DNA of 64,000 bases from Ciborinia camelliae (GCA_025890175.1 JANPYM010000001.1:4908378-4972377); one strand, 5' to 3'. Positions 1 to 11,677 are shown, numbered from the stretch's first letter. Notes: generated by a model from the letters alone, not told the origin. Made by a program: numbers and translations.

Positions 1-542
1 GTTCAATCCAACTACCGCATCTAGTATTATACTAGTATGCACATGCTGATATAGAAGATGATGATTCGTCTTCGTCTCCGAAGAACTGAATCATGATATA
101 TATACATGTGGAACCCCTCCAGGTTATCTTATCTTTAGATGATAGGAACAGGTAGGTAGGTGGTAGTTAAGGTTAAGGCTATACGCAAAACCTCACTGAT
201 CGCCATTCGATTGGCCCACGTTTGTAAGTGTTACTACTCATCGTTGCATACTAGTAAGGTAGGTATAGGTACCAGTACCGGTAGCGGTACCGTTAGCTTG
301 GCTAGACTTTTGCTATTTATCTTGGTTGTTACCTGTCCTCAAAGCTTGTATTGCATGGCTAGCAGTGAGAGTAAGTAATTGGTTGTTATTTGCATATAAA
401 AGTCCTCCCTCCCTCTCAAGTGAGGAAGCCGGCCATTGGATCAAGTTCTCATCATCTCCATTTGTTTGATCATTGTTTTGTGTATATAGTAGTGGGATTG
501 GTGGGATCTTTTACATTCTTATATCTATTTTATTCGGGAGAG
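1..542. other. Intergenic, 5' region of sphingomyelinase gene
   Basis: No gene is supported here. A 72-codon open frame at 160-378 has no recognisable features. The region holds short AGGTAGGT-type repeats (about 150-165) and ends with the promoter of the next gene. Confidence 0.6.
395..402 (+). promoter_or_regulatory. TATA box of the sphingomyelinase-like gene
   Basis: The sequence TATAAAAG lies about 140 nt upstream of the chosen ATG at 543. An in-frame ATG at 390 sits directly before this box, so it would not be inside a transcript started from it. This supports 543 as the start. Confidence 0.5.
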
Positions 543-2734
543 ATGGCCAAACATTTCATTATCACCTTGATATCGACGGCATGTCTCTTTGGTTACACTC
601 AAGCTCAAGCTGAATCACCAGCAAGAGGGGATCAATTGCCAGGGGCGCCATCTTTTGTTGTCCCTTCGGCTTTTCCAACCTCGGTATTCTCGAGTTATTA
701 TCTCAATCCCGCTGCAACTTCTGAGCCTCAACCAGTTCTGTACGATCCGATATTGAACATCACTTTTCCACTCAATCTGACCGACCCTAAAACCATACCA
801 ACTTCTACCGATGATCCAGTCTACTATCCAGAGGCAATTGGGAACCTGAGTAATACGAACCCCGAAACACTGGTTCAAAATGCGTTGAATGAGATTAAAG
901 GCATCATTTATAACGATACAGGACTCACTAGTAATTGTTCGAAGTGCATTGCTGCGTTGAGCATAGGAAAAACTCTCGCTCAATACGCACCATCATACGT
1001 ACCTAATGCTTTGGTTTCGTTATGTCAAACCACAGGCTTTGCAAAAAACATCACTTGCAAAAACAACTATGCCCCCTCAAGCTGGGGTGCAATATGGACC
1101 CAAGTGCTAGCGTTGGCTGATGTTACTGGTTTGGATGGACAATATATTTGTAGCTCTCTGAGCACTTCTTATTGCCCAGCTCCCAGAGCGACAGAGTTAA
1201 ATACGACTGGCTTGTGGAAACCAAAACCAGCCAATGCGAAAGCCCCAAAACCTTCTGGACAACGAAAGAAAGTCCTTCATCTGTCAGATTTTCACCTAGA
1301 TCCCAGGTACCAGGTAGCATCTGAGGCAGCCTGCTCCTCTGGCATGTGCTGTAGATACACCAATGCCCCCACCACTCCAGCTATATTCCCTGCGCCACTA
1401 TATGGGTCTTACAAGTAAGTCTAATGTCCAAATTTCATTGGAACTATCAAATAACAGCTTGCAGATGCGATACTCCATATTTCCTTGCGCTGGCGGCTCT
1501 TCAATCCATTGGGGCTTTGACCGGTACTGGAAGCTATGGATCCGATCCTGCCTTCACCATATACACCGGTAATTATTCCAAAAATATTTCACACCCGTTC
1601 CAGACAATTTGATTAACGCTGTCGCTAGGTGACCTTGTTTCCCACGATAGTCAAAACCAGATGTCGCGTGCCTATGTTGAGTATACGGAGACTAGCATCT
1701 TCTCAATGTTGAAGTCCTACATAAAAAATCCAATATTCCCCGTGCTGGGGAACCACGATTCAACTCCGGAGAATATTGATAGCCCCCACAGCTTACCTGG
1801 CCCTTTGGGCGAGCAATTTAGCTGGAACTATGATCATGTTTCCTCACTTTGGCAGCATAATGGATGGTTGAGTAAAGCAGATGCAGAGAAAGCTGCTGTC
1901 CACTACGCTGCCTATTCCGTTAAAACCCACCTGGGGCTTCGCATAATTACACTGAATACCGATTTTTGGTACAGATCCAATTATCTAAACTTCATCAACA
2001 CAACGGATCCCGACGTTTCGGGCTCGTTTAAGTTTATGATCGACGAGCTTCAGGCGGCCGAAGATGCTGGAGAGAGGGTTTGGATTCTTGGCCACGTGTT
2101 GTCTGGATGGGATGGAACCAATCCATTGCCCAATCCAACGAATCTCTTCTACCAAATCATCGACCGCTATTCGCCACACGTGATTGCCAATGTCTTCTTC
2201 GGTCACACACATGAAGATCAAGTACTGATATACTATTCAAACAATGGAACAGTGCAAAACTCCTCGACCGCTCTCACGACCGGCTGGATTGGCCCTAGCG
2301 TCACTCCATTGACCAATCTCAACTCAGGGTTTCGAATGTACGAAATCGACACAGGAACTTTCGACGTTATGGATGCATATACCTTCTACTCGGACGTGAA
2401 TTCCTATTCTAACCTTAATGGCACTGGACCCACCTACCAATTTGAGTACTCCACACGAGCCACATACGGGCCTTCCATTTCTTGGCCAGAAGACGCACCG
2501 CTGAACGCAACATTTTGGCATCAGGTTACAGAGGCTATGGAGGTTAATAGGACATTGGTGGAAGTATTTAATACATATCAGGGCAAGAGTTCTATTAGGA
2601 GTCCTAACTGTACGAGTGATGCGTGTGCGGAGGCCAAGGTGTGTTATATGAGGAGTGGTAGCGCGTCGATTGGAAGGGCATGCCCGCAGGGATTTGCTAG
2701 TGTGCAGAGTCCGTATACTGGGAAGAATTTTTGA
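543..2734 (+). CDS. Acid sphingomyelinase-like phosphodiesterase (secreted)
   Basis: Exons 543-1414, 1465-1568 and 1629-2734 give 693 aa. The splices restore the metallophosphoesterase motif GDLVSHD across intron 2. The start at 543 gives a signal peptide (MAKHFIITLISTACLFGYTQ); the in-frame ATG at 390 overlaps a TATA box. A saposin-B-like Cys region lies around residues 110-180 and the metallophosphoesterase domain around 245-530, with SDFHLD, GDLVSHD, LGNHD, GHVLSGWDG and FFGHTHED all present as metal-binding motifs. Many N-glycosylation sequons and C-terminal cysteines fit a secreted or vacuolar enzyme. Known family role: Zn-dependent cleavage of sphingomyelin-like phosphodiesters to release phosphocholine and ceramide. 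The true fungal substrate is not shown here, because filamentous fungi contain little sphingomyelin. The gene is complete and looks intact. Confidence 0.9.
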
Positions 2735-2925
2735 GTACATAGGGGAGATGAAGGGGTCCTCGGTAAATAATTTAGAGTGTGAAAAGTGACAGTCTACATT
2801 TAAAATTCATAGATTTTGGAAAGCTATATTTGCAATTCATATATCCTGTAATGTCCAGAACGTAGGCCATAGCCATTGGTATATCTCTTAATCCACATAC
2901 AGACACATATAGTCGAGTCCACATT

Positions 2926-5391
2926 CTAAGCTGATTTCTTCCCCCTAATAGCCATAGCTTCCTTACCCAGCTCCTCCAAAGCCTCTTCATAAGTTTCCTT
3001 TTTATACTCGCCAAACTTCCTCGCATCAACAACTACCCTCTTAACCTTTCCCCCCTCTCTCCTCCTAATTTCCTCACTCTTCGCAACTTCATTAAAGAAC
3101 CATCTCGCCTCACTATTTCCAACTAATGTCCACGCGTGACCTTGTCTACCTGCTCTCGCCGTTCTACCCACTCTATGCACATAATTTGTGATACTTGTAG
3201 GAACATCATAATTGATGACGTGTGCAAGATCGGGAAGATCGATACCACGAGATACGAGATCAGAGGCGACGAGAATTTGGAGTTTACCACGAGAGAACGA
3301 GGCGAGAGAGGCTTTACGTTCGGAGGAACGGGTGGTGGAGGTGAGAGTGCCGATTATATCGGTGTAAGATGGATGGATTAAAGAAAGTAAGCGGCCGAGA
3401 CGGATGGCGGATTCATTAGATTTGGTGAAAATGAGGACGCCATGGGCCTGGTGGCTGGGAGGTAGCGGCTTAGTCTTGGTCTGTGGTTTCGACTTGGGTG
3501 ATGGAGCTGCGGATGATTTCGATTCCGACTCCGATTCTGAACTGTCATCCGAGGAAGAACTGTCCTCTGAAGAGTCATCGTCTGAACTAGAGTCGGAAGA
3601 TGAATCATCCGAGTCAGAGTCAGAATCAGTGTCAGAGTCGGAGTTGGATTCAATCTTGCTCTCATCTATCATGTCATTTCCGGTTAAAATTTCCATCAAA
3701 TACAACGGCTTCAGATTTTCATCATCCACCTTGACAGCCAATTCGACAAGTCCAGGTGGCAGCATATGTGCCTGCGAGGACTTTCCATCATCACCTGCCG
3801 AAGAACCTTCTAAAACCACCAATTTTGGTCGATAAAGCTTCAGGCTGGTCAATTGGCCAATATCTCTGGTCATCGTAGCACTAAGAATGATTTTCCTCAC
3901 TCTGTCCCTATTATTTGGGAGGGGCTTTTGTCCTGTCGCTAAAGAGCTCATTACAATATTCAACCATTGTTGAAAACTTTGATCGAGGAGTTTATCTGCT
4001 TCGTCTATAACAAGCCATTTGATATACTGTAAATTAAATCCAGGAGTAGATTTCAAGTGCTCGACCAATCTTCCGGGTGTGCAGATCAGAATGTCAACTT
4101 TTGATACAGGTTCGATGACATGATCAGGCAAGGGGGAAACAGTCTCGTCGTCTAATAAGGGTTCGCCTTCATCATCAGTTCCAGCATCAGAGCTCTCCCA
4201 TCTAGAATTCCTTCGCCTTTCTTGCTCGTGATATCGTATTGGGTCATATTGATATGTGTTTTCCATAAGGTTTGCTTGCTCGACTTTGAAAGCTTCATTT
4301 CCTACTGCCGTGCCTATCTTTACACGTTTTCTGCTACCAGCAGAGAACGCATTAGAACAAATCTCACATACCTCACGAGCTTGAGATACAAGTTCTCGCG
4401 TTGGCATAACGATCAGCCCTCGTAAACGAGTAACAGTATTGCGGCTAATATCTTGGACCATGGGCAGAACATATGACAAAGTCTTTCCGGACCCGGTGGC
4501 TGCTGACACCAATACATCACCAGGTTTCTGCCGAGAGCCGGGAAGAAGAAGAGGTAGTACTGCGGCTTGAACAGCGAATGCTTCATTAAAGCTTTTGGAC
4601 CGAAGAACATTGGCAGCTTCTTCCTCGACTCCTACTTCCGAAAACTGAGCAGTAGTCGTAGGTGAGACTAGAATGGGGGAAGCAAGCCATGTCGGGAGAG
4701 TAGATTCAAGGGATGGAGGCGGAAGTTCAGGGATGGGTTCTGGTTGGGGCAGGGGGACTAAATCGTGGATCTCCGCTGGTTCCTCTGGTTCTTGGGTATC
4801 CTCAACATCTAGGCCCTCCTCAGCAGCTTTGCGCGCGCGTCTCTCTGCCTTCTTTATCGACTTCTCACGCTTTTCCAATACTTTTTTGTGCCTTTTGTCA
4901 TCTATATCTTCTTCATTTTCTGTAGTTTCCTCCAAGGCTATGCTATCGTCCTTCGACTTCTTTTTCTTTAGTTTCTTGTCATTCTTTGCCACTTCTTCCG
5001 CTCCTTCTGCTGGAACAATTTCGGCATGCAAATCTTCAGAAACGGGCAAAACGGACACAGGCACTCTCACGGACTTCTCCTTCTCCTTTTTTGCTTTCTT
5101 TAGAATAGGCTCGGGACTTGGTTCTACGGCATCTTCGCGCTTTCGTTTCGAGGCAGGCGAAGGTGATTCAGGATCTGGCTTGGGGGCATCCGATTGCGCA
5201 TTTAGTTTTGACTTCGACTTAGGAGGTGGTATATATCGCGCATAAGATGAGGAGGCATCTGGTCGTATCGCAGGTGAGGGAGGGGGGGGAGATAATGATT
5301 TGAGGGGAGATTGAGAAGTTTCAACGGGTTCCTCTCTCGCCGTTACCTCCGTTACCTTCTTTTTAGAAGGGGGAACATATCTCGAATACAT
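2926..5391 (-). CDS. dbp6: ATP-dependent RNA helicase Dbp6 (DEAD-box)
   Basis: Single exon, 821 aa from the ATG at 5391. An in-frame ATG 11 codons upstream is less likely, because MYSRYVPPSKKK resembles the other RYIPPPKS-type repeats in the N-terminus. Helicase motifs appear in order: AATGSGKT (about residue 297), PTRELVSQ, TPGRLVEHL, DEAD (about 464), SAT (about 507) and HRVGRTARAG (about 740). The N-terminal 230 residues are Lys/Glu-rich. A Ser/Asp-rich tract (about 580-615) interrupts the second RecA lobe. Known role of Dbp6: nucleolar assembly of early pre-60S ribosomal particles. It is divergent from PIG-A, with 310 nt between the two start codons. The assignment to Dbp6 rather than another DEAD-box member rests on overall architecture. 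Confidence 0.85.
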   Translation of the reverse strand: MYSRYVPPSKKKVTEVTAREEPVETSQSPLKSLSPPPPSPAIRPDASSSYARYIPPPKSKSKLNAQSDAPKPDPESPSPASKRKREDAVEPSPEPILKKAKKEKEKSVRVPVSVLPVSEDLHAEIVPAEGAEEVAKNDKKLKKKKSKDDSIALEETTENEEDIDDKRHKKVLEKREKSIKKAERRARKAAEEGLDVEDTQEPEEPAEIHDLVPLPQPEPIPELPPPSLESTLPTWLASPILVSPTTTAQFSEVGVEEEAANVLRSKSFNEAFAVQAAVLPLLLPGSRQKPGDVLVSAATGSGKTLSYVLPMVQDISRNTVTRLRGLIVMPTRELVSQAREVCEICSNAFSAGSRKRVKIGTAVGNEAFKVEQANLMENTYQYDPIRYHEQERRRNSRWESSDAGTDDEGEPLLDDETVSPLPDHVIEPVSKVDILICTPGRLVEHLKSTPGFNLQYIKWLVIDEADKLLDQSFQQWLNIVMSSLATGQKPLPNNRDRVRKIILSATMTRDIGQLTSLKLYRPKLVVLEGSSAGDDGKSSQAHMLPPGLVELAVKVDDENLKPLYLMEILTGNDMIDESKIESNSDSDTDSDSDSDDSSSDSSSDDDSSEDSSSSDDSSESESESKSSAAPSPKSKPQTKTKPLPPSHQAHGVLIFTKSNESAIRLGRLLSLIHPSYTDIIGTLTSTTRSSERKASLASFSRGKLQILVASDLVSRGIDLPDLAHVINYDVPTSITNYVHRVGRTARAGRQGHAWTLVGNSEARWFFNEVAKSEEIRRREGGKVKRVVVDARKFGEYKKETYEEALEELGKEAMAIRGKKSA

Positions 5392-5432
5392 TTGGAAATA
5401 TATTGAACACTTTCTCAGTATCAATTGGCGAT

Positions 5433-5654
5433 TTATGAAGCTTCTTTCAATGGACTGGGAAGAATTAAGAGACGGAAAATAAAAAGTTTACGGAGACCGT
5501 AGGCGACCAAAATGGCATTTCGTTGAATACAAGGCTGATACCCCTGGAAGTCTAGGCCCAAAGCTTCAGACTTCACTGGCGACCTCGGGATGGTCAGCAT
5601 GGAAGTGCGACGACGATTAAACCTGGTTCCTCCCTCATCTTTGGAATCGCTCAT
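5433..5654 (-). CDS. Small ORF in the dbp6 leader / divergent promoter
   Basis: A 73-codon frame ([18 protein letters not shown]...) reads on the same strand as dbp6 and ends 42 nt before its start. It could be a long upstream ORF in the dbp6 leader, a small independent gene, or chance. The start has a polar, basic N-terminus and the C-terminal third is hydrophobic. I do not recognise the protein. Its start lies 47 nt from the PIG-A start codon on the other strand, which leaves very little promoter space. Confidence 0.3.
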   Translation of the reverse strand: MSDSKDEGGTRFNRRRTSMLTIPRSPVKSEALGLDFQGYQPCIQRNAILVAYGLRKLFIFRLLILPSPLKEAS

Positions 5655-5701
5655 CTGCTCGGCCGACTGGTCTTAGCAATATTATTCTATGTATCGTCAA
5701 A

Positions 5702-7225
5702 ATGCCGTATAATATTGCTATGGTCAGCGACTTCTTCTTTCCACAACCAGGAGGAGTCGAAAGTCATATATACCAGCTTTCTACGAAGCTCATCGACCGA
5801 GGACACAAAGTTATAATCATTACACACGCGTATGAGGATAGAACTGGTGTCAGATATTTAACGAACGGCCTCAAAGTCTACCATGTCCCATTCTTCGTCA
5901 TGTTCCGCTCTTGTACCTTTCCTACGGTCTTCTCGTTCTTCCCAATCTTTCGCAATATCGTTATACGGGAACAAATAGAGATCGTTCATGGTCATGCAAG
6001 CATGAGTAGCATGTGTCATGAAGCTATATTACATGCAAGAACAATGGGGCTGAGGACTGTATTTACAGATCATTCATTGTTTGGATTCGCAGATGCAGGC
6101 AATATATTGATCAACAAGCTTCTTAAGTTTACATTGAGCGACGTTGATCATGTAGTGTGTGTTAGCCATACATGGTAGAGTTGCCCAATTACCATTAGGG
6201 ACTACGATTCTCTGACTAGTTCTAGCAAAGAAAACACGGTTTTGCGCGCATCCCTTGACCCTCTGATGGTTTCTGTTATTCCAAACGCAGTCGTGGCGGA
6301 GAACTTTCGACCTCTATTACACCCTTCATATCCTCCCGATCCACCAGGAAAGCATCCTCCTCCAGCTCCATATCCACTTGGTCCGCATGATGTAGTCACA
6401 ATTGTCGTGGTTTCTAGACTCTTCTACAACAAAGGAACCGATTTGTTGATCGCAGCAATTCCTCGAATTCTTGCCAGCCATCCAAACGTTCATTTTATCA
6501 TTGCTGGATCGGGCCCAAAAGCTATTGATTTGGAACAAATGCTGGAGAAGAATGTATTACAGGATAAAGTCGAGATGCTTGGACCAGTCAGACACGAGGA
6601 GGTTCGAGATGTTATGGTTAGGGGGCACATATATTTACATCCAAGTTTGACTGAAGCTTTTGGAACTGTCATAGTCGAAGCTGCCAGTTGTGGGTTATAT
6701 GTCGTATGTACGCAAGTCGGGGGGATCCCAGAAGTTCTTCCAGCACACATGACAGTTTTTGCCAAGCCCGATGAGGATGATTTAGTTGCTGCAACCGGCC
6801 GAGCAATTGCATCTCTAAGAGCCAATAAAGTTCGGACGGAAAAGTTTCATGATCAAGTCAAGATGATGTATTCATGGACAGATGTGGCAGAGCGAACAGA
6901 AAGGATATATGATGGAATCTTTGGCGTTCTGAGCGAGGCAGAGTTCTATGGTTATGATGCAGCCGACGCAGCTAGCTGGAGTGCTACAAGAGGAAGAGCC
7001 GGTGTACAGAGTTTCGCTTTGATCGACCGTCTTAAAAGGTACTATGGTTGCGGAATCTGGGCAGGCAAACTCTTCTGCCTTTGCGTGGTCATCGATTACC
7101 TGTTGTTTTTGCTGCTCGAAATTCTGGCACCTAGGGATAGAATCGACATTTCTAGGAGCTGGCCAAAAAAGATTCCTCAAGATTCGTCAAGGAGAGATCG
7201 TGAAAGTAGAAGGGATTTCGGATAA
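5702..7225 (+). CDS. gpi3: PIG-A/Gpi3, GlcNAc-PI synthesis catalytic subunit
   Basis: Exons 5702-6174 and 6226-7225 give 490 aa. The splice joins VCVSHT to CKENTVLRA, which is the family's conserved block and confirms the 51-nt intron. GT4 glycosyltransferase fold: N-terminal [16 protein letters not shown] and [11 protein letters not shown], and the C-terminal EX7E element in [18 protein letters not shown] hydrophobic segment near the C-terminus ([14 protein letters not shown]) is the expected ER membrane anchor, followed by a basic tail. Known role: transfer of GlcNAc from UDP-GlcNAc to phosphatidylinositol on the cytosolic ER face, the first step of GPI-anchor synthesis. Gene length and order of motifs are normal for the family. 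Confidence 0.95.
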
Positions 7226-9121
7226 CATCACTTTGTGGACACTTGGTGTACACTTTGTACAGATCATGGAAAGATTTTTGTCTTCTTTGAATCCGAATAA
7301 AATCCAATTCTATTTCATGAGATGGCATCTAACATTATTAGCTTCCCTCCATTCTTCATGGCGGCTTTTATTTCAGAAACGCCAGAACTCTCTACCATTC
7401 GACCGTACAATGAATACAGGCGCCAAGTAGCCCTCATTACCGTATCCCACAAACGCGGAAATACTATATCAACAGCATCTATTGGGTCCTGGGATCTACT
7501 TGCTGGCCAAGAGTTTCGTGTAATGATATGGCCATTTGATATAAATGGGATATTGGGAGTCCAATGTCCAAGCTGAATGCACATATTGGCCCTTTAAACG
7601 ACCAAACTTAATCTAGACATCAAAGCTCTACAGTACTATTCCAATTCAAGACAGAAATGGAAACTAATAATTAGAGGGCTTGATATTGGGTTGTTTGATG
7701 ATTTATTGAAGATCCGGATTGACACTGTGGGGAGATGATTGTTAATTCATTATTGGGCCAAGAAGACCAGTTTTGAAGGTTGACAAAGGAGATTCAACCA
7801 GGGCATGCGTCTTCGGAGATCGAAATGCATTTATCCTATCAGTTTTTACACTTTTTATGAGGTCCCGCGTGCGATGTGATTACTTGTTACACCTTGTAGC
7901 TTGCTAACGAAACCAGCCGCTAGGACCCCTGAAGTGCTGAGGACCAGGCGTTGATGAATGAGAATGATTGATTCATGGTACCGGTGATACTGATGATATT
8001 GATTCTCCAAAACACCCCCAGCCATGAATTGAGTTCAAATTAAGATACTGGTATTGACTAATGAGTAGGCTCCACACGGATCCAGAATGTTAGATTTTCG
8101 GTTCTTGGGTAGTGAAGAGAATGTAAGGTATGATGTATGGTGATATGAGGTTGCAAGGGCCTCGGGAGTTAGGCTCCTTGACTCGAGGTCAGATTAAGCA
8201 CAGACTTATGCATTATTAATAGAGCTGCCACTAGGTGTCGATTGTGCATAGGTAAAGAATCCCGAGATCTTATTTTCATTGATTCCATCCCGCTTCCATG
8301 GATGTATTATTTTATCAATCCTCAATATCTCCAGGTATTATTGTTCCTAATTCATTAGCTGCCAGTGCCCGGCGGGTACCCCTGGACCGTAGTGACGCCA
8401 GGGGCATACTAGTAGATCGCCAAAATCCCTATTTTCAGCTTCCTATTTACTGTAGCTGATTCGATTCCAGTCACTCTATACTTAGACCAGGTACCTAGAT
8501 CAAAGCCAAGCTGAGATACCTATTATATTATCTATATACTATATCGTATACTATATCATATTCGGTGCTGAAGAGTCGACAGAATGATTCATTAATGTCA
8601 TCTAATTGGTGGTCCAATAACCACTAACGCATTACATACACACTAAAAATGGACAACAAAAGACCCTGAATCATCTTGTTATGGGATTATGGGGAGCCTT
8701 TGACCCTTGGGAATCCTGACCCCCAAAAGACTACCACTTACGTGAACCAAGTATTTTAAGGTTATTACTCCGCATTATAGTTGATGACCCTTTATCCGCT
8801 AATCGTGGAATTTGGAATCGTAAACAGGGGCATTCAAGAGCAAGCGTAGTGGCTAACAGCTAGCAGAGTGTACTGCAAACCCGCTAAACCGAACTTAAAA
8901 ATCTCGTTTCGAGCACAGCTGAAGTCTGGTGGCTGTTGATATTATGTCAAGTCAATAACATACCCCAGATCTAGATACTGCGGATTTGATCACTTATACC
9001 AACATAAATATGGCCCGCCCTTTCCGCGGAGTGTTCCCCCCAGTGTTTCCTCATAAATCTCATTCATTTGCCACTCTCATCACCCTATTTTCCTCCGTAT
9101 TTTCTTCAGAAGTTTCTCGAA
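7226..9121. other. Intergenic, no supported gene
   Basis: About 1.9 kb, AT-rich. Overlapping open frames of 84-89 codons at 7315-7584 on both strands show no recognisable domain and probably lie in the PIG-A 3' region. A TATA-like ATAAATA at 9004-9010 belongs to the next gene. I see no RNA gene or mobile element. Confidence 0.5.
9004..9010 (+). promoter_or_regulatory. TATA-like element of the peroxidase gene
   Basis: ATAAATA lies 112 nt upstream of the ATG at 9122, with CT-rich sequence between, as is common near fungal transcription starts. Position and composition are the only support. Confidence 0.35.
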
Positions 9122-10524
9122 ATGAAGTTTAATCTTGCTCTTACGGCTCTGGCGCTCTGTACCACAGGCACTCTCGCATTCCCTTCCCGCATGTTTGATA
9201 CTTCTCAGTCCATGAGTGAAGAAGAGAAACGTTCTCTTGCAAGTATCACTGCCCAGATCGAAGCTGGAATCCATAAGAGAGCATTAACAACTCGCAATGT
9301 TCTATTTTCCGCGGACGAACAACGCGTATCCAACACTGGTGAGCATGCGTTTGTTGCACCAGGGCCGAATGACAAACGCGGTCCTTGTCCCGGTTTGAAT
9401 GCCATGGCCAATCACAATTATATTCCTCATAACGGGATTGCAACGATCACACAATTCGTCCAAGGAACCTATGACGGTAAGATTCTATAATGCCATCATA
9501 CTTTATATTTTTTACTAACTTAGTGATAGTATTTGGTATGTCAGTTGACCTCGGAGCCTTTCTCTCTATTTATGCCGCTGTCTTCGATGGCGATTTGGCA
9601 AGTTGGTCTATCGGAGGACCTCCAAGTGGAAGCTTGCTGAGCTCAGTTGGAGTTGTCAACAGGGGAGAAGGCCTTTCTGGCTCGCATAACAAATATGAGA
9701 CCGATGCCTCGCCTACACGTGGAGATCTTTATCAATAGTAAGCTATACTTCATAATATTCAATAAATGAGTTGATCAAAGTTGTTAACGACTGCTAGTGG
9801 TAATAATTACAAACTGGTCATGTCTCAATTCGAAGATTTGTACGCCCAGCCACTGGGCCAGAACGGTTACGACTTACCACTCCTAGCATCCTTCCGCTCA
9901 AAACGTTTCCAACAATCTATTCAAAACAATCCTAATTTCTTCAACGGGCCGTTCTCTGGAGTCATCGTGCAACCTGCAGCTTATACTTTCATCTATCGAT
10001 TCATGGCTAACAAATCCGCCGAGTTTCCGGATGGTTATCTAAATGGCGAAGTTTTGAAATCATTTTTCTCCATTACCGGAGAACCAGGTAGCTTTAAGTG
10101 GACGGAAGGGCATGAGAAGATTCCTGATAACTGGTATAAACGCGCTATCGGCGACGAATACACCATTCCTGGTTTCGCCCTTGATGTGTTGCAACAGGAC
10201 ATAAATGATTTCAATTTCATCTCTGTCGGAGGAAATACCGGTAAAACCAACTCTTTCACTGGTGTCAATCTCGGTAACCTGACAGGTGGTGTATACGATC
10301 TTCAAACTTTGGCAAAAGGAAATAATGCTACTTGTTTTGGATTCCAACTTGCTAAACAGCTTGCACCGGATATTCTTAAGGGTTTATTGGGCGACACTGC
10401 TTCTGCTGTCAGTCAGCTGGGCTCGGCGATTGATAAGGCAGTGGGAAAACTTGATTGTCCTGAATTGAAGGCAATCGATAAAAGCCAATTCTCACAGTAT
10501 CCTGGTGCTAAAGGTGCTTACTAG
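9122..10524 (+). CDS. Secreted heme-thiolate peroxidase (chloroperoxidase/UPO family)
   Basis: Exons 9122-9476, 9530-9737 and 9798-10524 give 429 aa. The start at 9122 opens a signal peptide (MKFNLALTALALCTTGTLA). PCPGLNAMANHNYIPHNG, around residue 88, carries the proximal Cys heme ligand. Exon 2 contains the ExD-type distal acid motif (KYETDASPTRGDLY), completed across intron 2 by the codon TA|T. Length corresponds to the long class of Peroxidase_2 (Pfam) proteins. Family role: H2O2-dependent halogenation, peroxidation or oxygen transfer to organic substrates outside the cell. Which of these applies is not visible. KR and similar basic sites after the signal could mark propeptide cleavage. 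No partner genes lie beside it. Confidence 0.92.
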
Positions 10525-11128
10525 ATGAGCCGATTAACGCATAATGTCGCAACAAAAGATGGGTGGAGTTGGTATGGGAATGGTTTAAGCAGTTGCATCG
10601 ATTTCAGCTTTCTTATGTATAATTTTTCTACATTAATATCACCAACACAGCGAGCTTGTTGTATCCCTGGTGGTACCATAAATAGTACATAAATAGATTC
10701 TCTCACCCGCATTCGGGATCTCCAATGTCATATCATTTTCCGCCATACAAGACCTATCGTCTCGCAACATCTATCGTCCTAAAAAAATTCATAGTTTTCA
10801 AGTCAATATAAATGTAGCCCAGTGTGTGCATTCTATATTCTCTGGTTGAATCAGGCTGAGGTTTCTTGTCACTTCCGATTTTCCCTGCACAATATGGAGG
10901 TGGCTGTTGAGGGGTAACAATAATGAAAAAATCACATCAAACAGTTCATCGTCTCTGTTCACATACCTAATGGCCTATCTGAAATTCCTCCTCGTTAACT
11001 ATTCACTTTAGCAGAAGCTCCTATGGATATGCGTCCACCATCATTCGAGGCAATTGCACGAACGTGCTGGATCATATGTGTCGCCCTATATTTTGGCATG
11101 ATTACATTCAAATGTCAGAAATATTTCG
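10525..11128. other. Intergenic, 3' of peroxidase gene
   Basis: About 600 nt of AT-rich sequence. Short open frames in this stretch are not convincing, and I see no structure. Confidence 0.45.
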
Positions 11129-11677
11129 TTACCGGTGATACGGTGGTAGTTGTTGAATGAGATCGCTGCTTTCGAACCAGCGGCGATCTTTGACATGACA
11201 GAGAAGCTTCCATTTAGTTACAGGAACAATCTGGAACGAGCAATAGAAGCCAGAAGACAAAGAATAGCCATGTTTAAAGTCAAGGAAGAGAGGGCTTAAT
11301 CTTTTTTTTTTATCTTTGGAGGTTGATACTAATCGAGTACATAGGGAATAGAATGTAAACATTGAGACTTCGTTATTCAGCATAAGGTAACGCCGGTCAG
11401 ACCGTAGATGCCTTACACAAATAAAAAGAGATGATTGATGGCCTGATTTGAAGTCTGGAAAGAAGCGTCGTTGGCATGCACTGCACACCTCGCTAGTGCT
11501 TACATCTTCATAAATCACATGATTATGGCCAACCTCTTCTCCAATCATCACGTAATCAGCGCCCTTAGATGACATCCCCGAAGTTGTTTCCAGATGCAGA
11601 TTTAGGTAGCCATCAGGTGTGACACATCGACATGGAGAAGCAGTGAGAGCTAATAAACTTGTATCATTCGAATGTCT
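11129..11677 (-). other. Coding-like open frame without assigned gene
   Basis: On the minus strand a frame stays open from about 11677 to 11129. The first ATG is at 11575 (148 codons), but the 34 codons before it also look coding, with a hydrophobic stretch and Cys pair (LLALTASPCRC). The segment up to about 11440 has balanced composition and a CSAC motif. The later part is less protein-like, and a GTAAGG donor near 11416 could end an exon. It may be the surviving exon of a small secreted protein gene whose first exon would fall in the space shared with the divergent GNAT gene, or a relic. I do not recognise the family. Confidence 0.3.

Noticed and set aside
390..542. N-terminal extension of the sphingomyelinase from the ATG at 390
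   Set aside because: That ATG lies directly before the TATA box; the extension would bury the signal peptide.
3404..3835. Ser/Glu-rich 143-codon plus-strand frame inside dbp6
   Set aside because: It is the complement of the helicase's Asp/Ser-rich tract; no independent start context or domain.
7315..7584. Overlapping 84- to 89-codon frames on both strands after gpi3
   Set aside because: No domain, no splice context, and close behind the gpi3 stop; probably 3' UTR.
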